Source: a virus. Taken from it: 24,559 nt of DNA. The stretch spans positions 1 to 24,559 of IMG/VR virus record IMGVR_UViG_3300006735_000240. One strand, given 5' to 3'. The first letter of the stretch is position 1. Each line of letters begins with the position of its first letter. The notes below the pieces were generated by a model, which had not been told where the DNA came from, made no database searches, and worked only from the letters and a program-made list of their open reading frames with translations. This document shows, piece by piece, positions 1 to 6,550 of the stretch. Position numbers and translations under genes: made by a program.

Positions 1-774
1 AGAAGCACCGCTACGGCTGGACACTAACACTGCGCGAGTTTCTACGCCGTTTGTAGCATCCCAATAAAATAAACCACCACCCCTGTGTCCTAGTATAAGA
101 TCTTCGCCGAAATTTGATTGCGACCAAAAACGAATTGCTGATGTAGATGACACACCAATACCCCAAGCACCCTGCCCCCAAGTGCCAGCACCCCAACCTG
201 TGATTGGTGTGGCAAAAGCGTTACCAACATTTATCTGGTAGGCTGCAGATACTGTCCCCCCACCGGTTGCGCTAGAGGTAGCATTGGATGCAGCTGTTAT
301 GGTGTATGTGTTTGCAGCAGATACAGTTGTAAGGCCAACAACAAACTCACCATCTATGGTTAGACCACCTACAGCGGAGGCGTTACTAAATGTAACATAA
401 TCACCGTTTTTATACCCACCATTAGCATCAGTTACAGTGATTACTGCAGAGCCAGAAGTTGTAGTGAAAGGGTTTGATAGTGATACAGTGCTGCGCAGAG
501 GTGTTATATCGTTATAATTACCCACGTTCTCTATATAGAACTTAAGGTGTGTGCCTATACCTATTAAGTTTTGATCGCCTAAAGTTACCCAGTTGTGTAA
601 TGATCTAGCTACACCTTCAAAAGTAGATGCAGATATACGTAACCAACCACCTATTTTTTCTGGTAGTCCCTGTCTAAACCTTATCTTATCTCCGTCATAA
701 TACCCACCTTCAGTAGAATAACGAGTCCCTTCACGATTTATACCGGGTTTTAACGACACTTTTTGCAGTGGCAC
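1..774 (-). CDS. N-terminal part of a tail/stabilisation-type structural protein (runs off the window)
   Basis: An open frame of 258 codons runs from a GTG at 774 to the left edge without a stop, so the protein is truncated by the window. The start is supported by a strong GGAGG ribosome-binding site 8 bases upstream, inside the end of the lysozyme gene, whose TGA lies 3 bases before the GTG. The translation begins MPLQKVSLKPGINREGTRYS and continues with a YYDGDKIRFRQGLPEKIGGW segment. I recognise this N-terminus as that of a large conserved structural protein of marine podovirus-like phages, often called tail or stabilisation protein. After about residue 110 it becomes Thr/Ser/Gly/Ala rich and beta-like. 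Family assignment is from memory of the motif; the C-terminal two thirds or so are not visible. Confidence 0.8.
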   Translation of the reverse strand, partial: MPLQKVSLKPGINREGTRYSTEGGYYDGDKIRFRQGLPEKIGGWLRISASTFEGVARSLHNWVTLGDQNLIGIGTHLKFYIENVGNYNDITPLRSTVSLSNPFTTTSGSAVITVTDANGGYKNGDYVTFSNASAVGGLTIDGEFVVGLTTVSAANTYTITAASNATSSATGGGTVSAAYQINVGNAFATPITGWGAGTWGQGAWGIGVSSTSAIRFWSQSNFGEDLILGHRGGGLFYWDATNGVETRAVLVSSRSGAS

Positions 775-777
775 GAT

Positions 778-1227
778 TCAATCCTCCGCTAATGCTCTCA
801 TTCTATCTACTAAACGTCTAGCACGATTTGGCACCTGAGTATACCATTTGGAATCAACCATCTCATCTGCGGCTTTATTCCAATCTCTAGCATCTACACC
901 AGATTTCATACCTTTGAATTTACTGAGTCTAGGGCGGCCCATATTGAACATCATATTTGCAACGATGTGCTGACACTCTTCGGGCAGGTCATCGAAATCC
1001 GGATACAATACTTTGCACTCATCAATAGTTACCATCATATCAAGAGCAAACAACTGCTTTACTCGCTCCTGTTCCACGACTGTGCCAACAGGTTTGCTGT
1101 GTTCTTCGTCACTTTCTGTGATGAGGTGGCCTATACCACAGGTTGGGAGTCCAAGATGATCTAAATACACCTCGTACTTGCAACCCTCATCCTCTGCGAT
1201 TTCCTCGCGTAATTTATCTTTGTTCAT
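778..1227 (-). CDS. T4-type lysozyme endolysin (GH24 muramidase)
   Basis: 149 aa. It should cleave the beta-1,4 bond between N-acetylmuramic acid and N-acetylglucosamine in peptidoglycan. The N-terminus aligns with T4 lysozyme: the DEG (Glu14), the YLD (Asp23) and the LPTCGIGHL segment (Thr29) have the same spacing as the T4 catalytic triad Glu11, Asp20, Thr26. The C-terminal part (NMMFNMG, residues about 92-98, and the W-x-x-A-A-D-E-M-x-D-S-x-W block) also matches the helical lobe of the family. Length is slightly below the 164 aa of T4 lysozyme. No signal peptide is visible, so export would depend on a holin. Its ATG overlaps the holin stop by four bases (ATGA) and has AAGGA upstream, so the two form a holin-lysin pair. 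Confidence 0.93.
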   Translation of the reverse strand: MNKDKLREEIAEDEGCKYEVYLDHLGLPTCGIGHLITESDEEHSKPVGTVVEQERVKQLFALDMMVTIDECKVLYPDFDDLPEECQHIVANMMFNMGRPRLSKFKGMKSGVDARDWNKAADEMVDSKWYTQVPNRARRLVDRMRALAED

Positions 1228-1601
1228 TTCTTAAATCCTTTTATTCCGCGTATTCCGAAGCTCGCACCGATTGAGGCGTACATCGCCCACTGGAACCACT
1301 CTGGTGTACGAGAAAGAGCCGCAAAGCCATCTTCGACATACGGTTGAGTAAACGGAATAAAGCACATGGCAATTATAACAATGAATAGAATCGTCCACGC
1401 CTCGTCCTTCCAACTGTTGTCAGATGACTGTGCCATTATCTTTTCCCAGCCAGCTTCGTGAGTAGCTGCGACTTTCATAACTTCAGCCTCGGCTTCGGCC
1501 TTTGCTTGTGCAACCCTACCTTTAGCCTTTGTTTGCTCTATCTTTGACTCCATGAAAGAACCAGCTAGATTAGCTATGGGTCCAATAAGTGCCTGTATCA
1601 T
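1224..1601 (-). CDS. Putative holin (GTA/3TM-type holin-like)
   Basis: 125 aa. It has an amphipathic N-terminal helix (1-17), an Ala/Glu/Lys-rich helix (20-50), then two clear membrane segments at about 68-84 and 101-118, and a short Lys/Arg-rich tail. The SWKDEAWTILF start of the first span and the TPEWFQ...SFGIRG second span resemble the holins found next to muramidases in marine phages and gene transfer agents. It would form lesions in the inner membrane that let the lysozyme out. It sits immediately before the lysozyme gene with a four-base ATGA overlap, and itself overlaps the preceding 69 aa gene by four bases. The assignment rests on topology, position and sequence resemblance. Confidence 0.78.
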   Translation of the reverse strand: MIQALIGPIANLAGSFMESKIEQTKAKGRVAQAKAEAEAEVMKVAATHEAGWEKIMAQSSDNSWKDEAWTILFIVIIAMCFIPFTQPYVEDGFAALSRTPEWFQWAMYASIGASFGIRGIKGFKK

Positions 1602-1807
1602 TGCTCAATAATCTCCATTATCTCGCCTGCCTCAATCTTTACCTTCAACTGTTTACACGCCCACCTTTTATCAAAGTCAATCGTATGCCCAGTGTTACGT
1701 TTAATTTTACGACGCACCGTCAGGCATTGAGACAAGTTTTCATACGGCGTATATTCCACCTTTTCATCGCCAATCATCAATAATAAAACAAATGTTACTT
1801 CAATCAT
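1598..1807 (-). CDS. Small protein with hydrophobic N-terminus and two cysteines
   Basis: 69 aa. Residues 1-12 (MIEVTFVLLLMI) are hydrophobic and could be a short signal or membrane anchor, though they lack a basic start. The rest is charged, with cysteines at 28 and 51 that could form a disulphide outside the cytoplasm. The YTPYENLSQCLTVRR segment followed by RWACKQLKV has the look of a recurrent small marine-phage protein of unknown function. The start overlaps the upstream gene by eight bases and the stop overlaps the holin start by four, so it is translated as part of the lysis-side gene chain. The design resembles the 76 aa protein between the two terminase genes. Function not known. Confidence 0.6.
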   Translation of the reverse strand: MIEVTFVLLLMIGDEKVEYTPYENLSQCLTVRRKIKRNTGHTIDFDKRWACKQLKVKIEAGEIMEIIEQ

Positions 1808-2195
1808 TGTTCGTCAGCTTTTCTATATTGTCTTCTATCTTGGTCAATCGCCTATCGTAGAACTCTAACACCAGCTTTTGTTGCTGATCGTGGGGGGCGT
1901 TACCTGATTCTATATTTTCAGCCAGCTTTTCTAGTTCACTAGCAAGGTGTTCTATCATCATAAACTGTTCTGAATCGGCTGGCAAACTACCCATTTCACC
2001 ACGAGGCCACTTAATACGAAACTCTGTGTTTTGACCCAAGTCTGTTTCTACAAGAATAAACTTATTTTCAATAGTGTTTAATCTTTCAATAACTCCAAAA
2101 TACGCCCATGTTGCTACTGCTGCTCCAACTACCATCGCAATCAAATTGCGGATTGGCATAGATAATTCAGTGTTTTCGCTTAACTTAGTAGCCAT
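1800..2195 (-). CDS. Single-span membrane protein with coiled-coil tail
   Basis: 131 aa. A short polar N-terminus is followed by one membrane span at about 15-35 (PIRNLIAMVVGAAVATWAYF). A soluble part then contains the FRIKWPRGEMGSLPADSEQ stretch (about 59-77) and two predicted helical, coiled-coil-like stretches rich in Glu, Leu and Lys (80-98 and 107-131). I recognise the pairing of PIRNLIA-type span and WPRGE-x-G-x-LP motif from myo- and podoviruses of marine bacteria, where it is a conserved protein of unknown function. The topology, a span near the N-terminus with a long helical domain, would fit a spanin-like or accessory lysis role, but no lipobox or partner is visible, so that remains a guess. 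Confidence 0.65.
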   Translation of the reverse strand: MATKLSENTELSMPIRNLIAMVVGAAVATWAYFGVIERLNTIENKFILVETDLGQNTEFRIKWPRGEMGSLPADSEQFMMIEHLASELEKLAENIESGNAPHDQQQKLVLEFYDRRLTKIEDNIEKLTNND

Positions 2196-2207
2196 AAAAC
2201 GAACTCT

Positions 2208-2414
2208 TTAACCATCAGTAATTACAACCCATTTAACATCATTCTGAGTGCTTACCATTCTGAAATTACCTGCTTTAGACCAATCAATTTCTTCTAAACC
2301 TTCATTAAAAACAACTTTTTGACCAACCTCTATTGTTGGATCTTGTTGATCCTCTGCTTGATGGTAATGGTGCATCCCGTAAGCTAATGCGCCAATTATT
2401 AATAATGCTTCCAT
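2208..2414 (-). CDS. Small membrane-anchored protein of unknown function
   Basis: 68 aa. A hydrophobic N-terminal segment (MEALLIIGALAYGM, 1-14) is followed by a His-rich turn (HHYHQ) and a compact beta-rich domain with the pattern VGQKVVFNEGLEEIDW...KWVVITDG. The short hydrophobic stretch may be a single span or uncleaved signal. The ATG has a GAGG site five bases upstream that overlaps the stop of the 41 aa gene before it. It lies in the cluster of small membrane proteins that leads to the holin and lysozyme. No family recognised with confidence. Confidence 0.6.
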   Translation of the reverse strand: MEALLIIGALAYGMHHYHQAEDQQDPTIEVGQKVVFNEGLEEIDWSKAGNFRMVSTQNDVKWVVITDG

Positions 2415-2421
2415 GTATTCC

Positions 2422-2547
2422 TCACTTTTTCTTTTTATTTTTTAACATGCTTTTAAGGGTCTTAGCCTGTTTAGCGTGTGTTTTAGAAGCTTTACTAAGA
2501 CCTTTAACAACCTTTTTTAATTGTCTTTTACCTCTGCCAGAAATCAT
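2422..2547 (-). CDS. 41 aa lysine-rich protein (short gene)
   Basis: A 42-codon frame including the stop fills most of the gap between the 104 aa and 68 aa genes. It starts MISGRGKRQLKKVVKGLSK and ends in four lysines. It has 16 Lys/Arg and no Asp or Glu. An AGGTGG ribosome-binding site lies six bases before the ATG, the gap to the upstream stop is 12 bases, and its TGA sits beside the ribosome-binding site of the next gene, so the spacing fits the gene chain. The KGLSKASKTHAKQAKTLK stretch would form an amphipathic basic helix. I recall similar tiny proteins in marine phage contigs, without a known role. Nucleic-acid binding or membrane interaction are both possible. Confidence 0.7.
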   Translation of the reverse strand: MISGRGKRQLKKVVKGLSKASKTHAKQAKTLKSMLKNKKKK

Positions 2548-2559
2548 TTTTAACCACCT

Positions 2560-2874
2560 TTATTTCTTATTCATCCACGCTGTTGTACCCATATACGCAC
2601 CGACCACGCCTGCGCCACTAATATAAAACAAATTACTTATATCTGATAACGCATTAACTCTTTCTATAGGCACAAAGAACATAGCGATAGTAAACACACC
2701 CATTGATATTAAAGTATATCTAGCCATACGTAATTGAGCTAAGTTTTTGCGTAGTTGTGTCTCCGTTTCTTTAATGGCTTTAATATGTGATAACTCCTCA
2801 TCAGATACTATACCATCGCCATCTTCGTCATACTCTGAATATGCGCTATCTTTCTGTAACTTCTTTTGAGTCAT
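2560..2874 (-). CDS. EF-hand protein with two membrane spans
   Basis: 104 aa. Residues 16-27 (DEDGDGIVSDEE) match the canonical EF-hand calcium loop: Asp at 1, 3 and 5, Gly at 6, a hydrophobic residue at 8 and Glu at 12. A charged helix (28-50) follows, then two membrane spans at about 52-70 and 81-98, and a KK tail. EF-hand plus two-span proteins of this sort recur in marine phages. Position close to the lysis genes suggests a holin or antiholin-like membrane protein, with the calcium loop facing the cytoplasm in the simplest topology, but this is inference. The start overlaps the upstream stop by four bases (ATGA), with GAGGAGA about seven bases before it. Confidence 0.75.
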   Translation of the reverse strand: MTQKKLQKDSAYSEYDEDGDGIVSDEELSHIKAIKETETQLRKNLAQLRMARYTLISMGVFTIAMFFVPIERVNALSDISNLFYISGAGVVGAYMGTTAWMNKK

Positions 2875-3371
2875 AGCACAATCTCCTCTGAATTACCTTG
2901 CGCGACAGTTACAAACAAGAAAACAAATAAAGCTATTGTAACTGCGATAATACCGGCGACGAGTAGCGTTGTTTTAATCGTTTCTTCAACTTCCTTGGCC
3001 CTTCGTGCAGCCTCTTTACGCGCCGCTTTCTGTGCTTCTTTTTGCTCCCTGAGTTTTTGATTATGATGGTTGACAATTTCGTTCCATGTGTCGGGGCCAA
3101 ACCGCAAGTTAATCATAGTTTTAATTTCTTGCATTTGCTCTTGTAATTTCTTGGCTTCAAGAACTGCATCCATACTGCTTTGAAACTTGATATCACCAAC
3201 GCCAGCTTGCTTGTTACGCTCCTCGTTAAGTTTCTTTTGACAGTCGAAGAGCGTACCGATTTGTTGTGAAATATCAGCAACAGATTGAACATCGTTAATT
3301 CTCGCCTTTATAAAAGCAATGGCATTTGATGCAGCTGCTACAGCAGCAATGGCTGTTGCTATTGGTTCCAT
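2871..3371 (-). CDS. Coiled-coil protein with C-terminal membrane anchor
   Basis: 166 aa. An Ala/Ile-rich hydrophobic N-terminal stretch (5-20) is followed by a long helical region with Gln, Glu and Lys (25-130), including a strongly basic alternating stretch of Lys, Arg, Ala and Glu at 106-128. One clear membrane span lies at about 134-156 with a short acidic tail. The start is at a TAATG junction with the previous gene and no strong ribosome-binding site, so it depends on coupled translation. A helical bundle with membrane segment near both ends could be a tail-tip or ejection component or an accessory lysis protein. Unknown. Confidence 0.62.
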   Translation of the reverse strand: MEPIATAIAAVAAASNAIAFIKARINDVQSVADISQQIGTLFDCQKKLNEERNKQAGVGDIKFQSSMDAVLEAKKLQEQMQEIKTMINLRFGPDTWNEIVNHHNQKLREQKEAQKAARKEAARRAKEVEETIKTTLLVAGIIAVTIALFVFLFVTVAQGNSEEIVL

Positions 3372-3943
3372 TAAATTTCATCAGGCCAGTCGTTAATCTT
3401 AGCAATGGTTTTTATTGTACCGTCTGAGTTCATTTCATTCTCAAACAAAGCCATAAACGCCGCTAAATCAGATGCACCATTCAACGCTGTCTCTATCTCT
3501 GCACATTTAGTGCGGACGGAATCCCTGTACGTAGTGACTGAACTTGGGATGGCTGTAGACTTTTCAGCGTTGCGAGTAACGTACCAGTCATTTACTGCAA
3601 GCCTATCTGCCGCTGTTCGCTTTGTTTGTGCTACCCAGATATATTTAAGTCCTCGTGTTACACCTTGTGCGCCTGTTATTGGATCTGTAACAGCCTTCCC
3701 ATCACTATCCACCCACAATGTATCCGTTAGGCTTTTAGGTATGAGTGTACCATCGCTTTGTCTACCACTATAAAATCTATTATCAAATGCAGCCTCTGAT
3801 GCTGGTGGGTCTTCCCAAGTGATGCCAATAGCAGACTTCTCGCTATTGCTATAACGCATCCAGACTTTAGAATACTGCGTACCATCTGTACCAGTAAACT
3901 CTCGTCCTTCTTTAAGGGTTGCCCCATTGTATTTCCACGGCAT
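3371..3943 (-). CDS. Probable tail-fibre accessory/assembly-type protein
   Basis: 190 aa. The N-terminal half has a small domain with the pattern W-K-Y-N-G...EGREFTGTDGTQYSKVW, then a middle segment LIPKSLTDTLWVDSDGKAV and a C-terminal half in which RLAVNDWYVTRNAEKSTAIP is followed by an Arg/Lys-rich helix and short helices. The phrase 'DWYVTR-A-E-x-x-x-x-IPS-V-T-x-Y-R' is common at the C-terminus of small tail genes that follow fibre genes, similar to tail-fibre assembly chaperones (Tfa/DUF4376-like). Its position right after the 865 aa fibre protein, nine bases downstream with AGGAGA before its ATG, supports a role with that fibre. The name is an inference from position and partial motif resemblance. 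Confidence 0.5.
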   Translation of the reverse strand: MPWKYNGATLKEGREFTGTDGTQYSKVWMRYSNSEKSAIGITWEDPPASEAAFDNRFYSGRQSDGTLIPKSLTDTLWVDSDGKAVTDPITGAQGVTRGLKYIWVAQTKRTAADRLAVNDWYVTRNAEKSTAIPSSVTTYRDSVRTKCAEIETALNGASDLAAFMALFENEMNSDGTIKTIAKINDWPDEI

Positions 3944-3952
3944 AATTATCTC

Positions 3953-6550
3953 CTAAAAGGCATTAGCAAATTTAAATGGGCTATTAGCAAAGGCCATATA
4001 AACAAATGTTCCACCACTAGCGTTCACATACGGCTCTGAACCTCTAATCTTAAATCCATTGCTCAAGAAGTCGCGACCATATGCAGCGTCAGAGGTTTCT
4101 GCATATGTACCATTTGCAAACAAAAGACCATCCATTAAATTAAACGGGTTTCTATGATCATCCATCATGTGCCAATCATTTGCAGCATCTATACGTTTAA
4201 TCCAAAGCCAAGCTGGCCTGAATCCTGTGTAGACAAATATTCCGTTATCATTTCCATTTCCTATAAATGAACCAATCGCACTAAATCCTTCAACTTGTGC
4301 AAATACATACGCTACATAATCTTCACCAGACTTATTAACGCTATCAACAGATGAACCAGTATAGCCAATTCTAGGCACTATAGTTGTGGTGTTACTGCTA
4401 TCAAAATCTGACCAGCCGCCACCTGCATAGTTCACTGCTATATTAGTTTGTGCGTCTGTAAAATTTAAAAGCAAGTTGTTGTTGCTAGTTTGCCCGTTCC
4501 ACTTAATAAACCAATAAGAAAATGCTCCACTACCTGAGTCACGACTTTTGCTCATAACGAAAGCAGGTGTTTTACCCAATCCATGCCCAATAGTATGAGA
4601 GGTATTACCAGTCCCTGTGTATGTTAATATGCTTATTCCAGCGTCGGTATTAGCCGATACGCTAGAATCAATACCACTTCCGTCTGTATTTGTTGAGGCA
4701 CTGCCGCCCCCTTTCCAGTTCCACGAAACGTATGTTTCAGTGTTTGTATTATATATATCATCGTCACCAAGACTAAAGCCATCAGCACCAAAAGCAGTCA
4801 AACCATCTGCGTTAGTACTTTCAGCACTCAAAGCATTTGTTTGTATTTCTTTTGTAACTCCACGAACACTATCTGTTAGTGCGTGAGCATCAGTAGCAGC
4901 ACGGTTTTTTATCCACGTCCAGTCTGGTTGAAATCCAACTCCTGTAATGTTTTGGGTGCTGCCATTTCCTGTATACAGCACAGTATTAAAATGGTCATCA
5001 GCTTGGCTGCTTTGTGTGGGACCGATTGCTGGATCGCTCATATTGCCAGAGTGCAAACAAACATAATCGGTTGGCACTGCATACTGAAACAAGCCTTCAC
5101 CATTAGCATCTGTTTCAGAACCAGCAGATTTGTTTCCTGCAAATGTAGAATCTTGACCAAAGTTTATAAATAAATTATCCGTGCTAGAGTTACCTGTGAG
5201 AAAGAAAAACAAATTACCTGATGGATTAATCGCTATTGTATTAGTAACAGTTCCTATCTCATTAGAACCAGCAGATGGATTGCCTGTAGTTCCAGAGTTG
5301 TTTGTACTAGGTGATTTAAAATATGTGCCGTTTCTGTGAAACCAAACTTTACCTGTTGCACCATCAATTGCAATACCTAAGACATCTCCTGCCGCAAGCC
5401 TTGCAACACCTAGACCACCTGCCCCTGCACTTGAACCATAATCTGTTTCAACGCCATTACGATATACACTGCGATTATAATAAGCTACAGAACCATTGCC
5501 TACGAGTTGAGTGCTGTTTTGAACGTGGTTTTGTATAAGTACTCCAGCACCAAATTCAGTTGAGTTTGTTTCACAAACTTCCACATATATTTTTTTATCT
5601 GATGGGATAGCCATTGAGCTAAAACCGCCACCTATAGTAGATGTAGAATACCCACCAGCCAAAACTTTTAAATTGCCTTCCGCATAAGCAGCACTTGCAT
5701 GTACTTGCGTATTGGCTCCACCAACCATTAAAGGATTCATTGTAGCAAAGTTTGTAGTCGGGCTGTCTGGCACGACATCGTGTGCGGCTAGGTTAGTAAC
5801 AGTCCAATCATTTGTATTTGCGCTTTCATCGTCACCAATTGCGCTTGAATCATCGAAGGGAAGATAAAAACCATTATCCCCATGTGAACCTGAATAGGCT
5901 TTTGGAATCCACACTCCACCTTTAGTTTCGCCAAATGAACTTGGGGTTAACTGCTGACCATCAATATTGTGAAACTCAGCCATGTAGCCATCAAAGTTTA
6001 AACTATTGCTGCTGGCACTTCTTGCACCAATAGCACATGATTTACCATTCGTATTCCAGTTTGAATTGCTGCTACTGCTGATGCTACCTCGTTGGTCTGT
6101 AGCAAAAGATGTTTCTTCAGTGCCGTTAATATACAATCTCAGACGATGCGTTGCTGTGCCATTATCTTCATCAAATGCAACGACTATGTGATACCAAGAT
6201 GAAAAATCCCTGAACAATCTGTTTGTTTGAATATAGTGGCCTGCACCACCAGCGTTTATCTGAATGTAAAGAGTGTCATTGTAAAATGCACAAACAGTCC
6301 ACGCCTCACTTTCTTCTGCAAACAAAGTGTGCCAATTACCCCCGTCTTGACTAGCCCTTTTAACCCACATTGAAACAGTCCAAGTGGTATCGTCTGTTGC
6401 TGCCGCACCCCAAGTTCTTGTTAGTCTAGGGGTATCGCCACCATTAAATCGCAGAGACTGGTCAAGGGTGTGACTGAAAAACGAACCTAACGCACCACCC
6501 GGCGCACCTGCTCCTCCTAGTCCTGCGTGATTGCCTTTAATTAAACTCAT
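3953..6550 (-). CDS. Large tail-fibre/receptor-binding protein with LamG-like and SPRY-like domains
   Basis: 865 aa. The N-terminal Gly/Ala-rich leader (GLGGAGAPGGALGSFFSHTL, residues 11-30) is one I know from marine phage fibre proteins. Residues about 30-210 form a LamG/concanavalin-type jelly roll: WTVSMWVKR, SSWYHIVVAFD, LRLYINGTEE and FDGYMAEFHNIDGQ are the usual strands. Residues about 300-475 look SPRY-like (KIYVEVCE...GDVLGIAIDGATGKVWFHRNG...LFINFGQ). From about 520 to the end there are three degenerate copies of a glycan- or receptor-facing module opening with YTGNGSTQNITGVGFQPDW, YTGTGNTSHTIGHGLGKTP and IGNGNDNGIFVYTGFRPAW, like the DUF7483 region of marine phages. It should sit on the tail and bind the cell surface. 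The start shares one base with the stop of the 926 aa fibre gene (TAATG). Confidence 0.82.
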   Translation of the reverse strand: MSLIKGNHAGLGGAGAPGGALGSFFSHTLDQSLRFNGGDTPRLTRTWGAAATDDTTWTVSMWVKRASQDGGNWHTLFAEESEAWTVCAFYNDTLYIQINAGGAGHYIQTNRLFRDFSSWYHIVVAFDEDNGTATHRLRLYINGTEETSFATDQRGSISSSSNSNWNTNGKSCAIGARSASSNSLNFDGYMAEFHNIDGQQLTPSSFGETKGGVWIPKAYSGSHGDNGFYLPFDDSSAIGDDESANTNDWTVTNLAAHDVVPDSPTTNFATMNPLMVGGANTQVHASAAYAEGNLKVLAGGYSTSTIGGGFSSMAIPSDKKIYVEVCETNSTEFGAGVLIQNHVQNSTQLVGNGSVAYYNRSVYRNGVETDYGSSAGAGGLGVARLAAGDVLGIAIDGATGKVWFHRNGTYFKSPSTNNSGTTGNPSAGSNEIGTVTNTIAINPSGNLFFFLTGNSSTDNLFINFGQDSTFAGNKSAGSETDANGEGLFQYAVPTDYVCLHSGNMSDPAIGPTQSSQADDHFNTVLYTGNGSTQNITGVGFQPDWTWIKNRAATDAHALTDSVRGVTKEIQTNALSAESTNADGLTAFGADGFSLGDDDIYNTNTETYVSWNWKGGGSASTNTDGSGIDSSVSANTDAGISILTYTGTGNTSHTIGHGLGKTPAFVMSKSRDSGSGAFSYWFIKWNGQTSNNNLLLNFTDAQTNIAVNYAGGGWSDFDSSNTTTIVPRIGYTGSSVDSVNKSGEDYVAYVFAQVEGFSAIGSFIGNGNDNGIFVYTGFRPAWLWIKRIDAANDWHMMDDHRNPFNLMDGLLFANGTYAETSDAAYGRDFLSNGFKIRGSEPYVNASGGTFVYMAFANSPFKFANAF

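Noticed and set aside
1-777. A 61-codon minus-strand frame at 11-196
   Set aside because: It lies in another frame inside the open frame of the edge gene that runs from the GTG at 774; that longer frame has a good ribosome-binding site and a recognisable protein.
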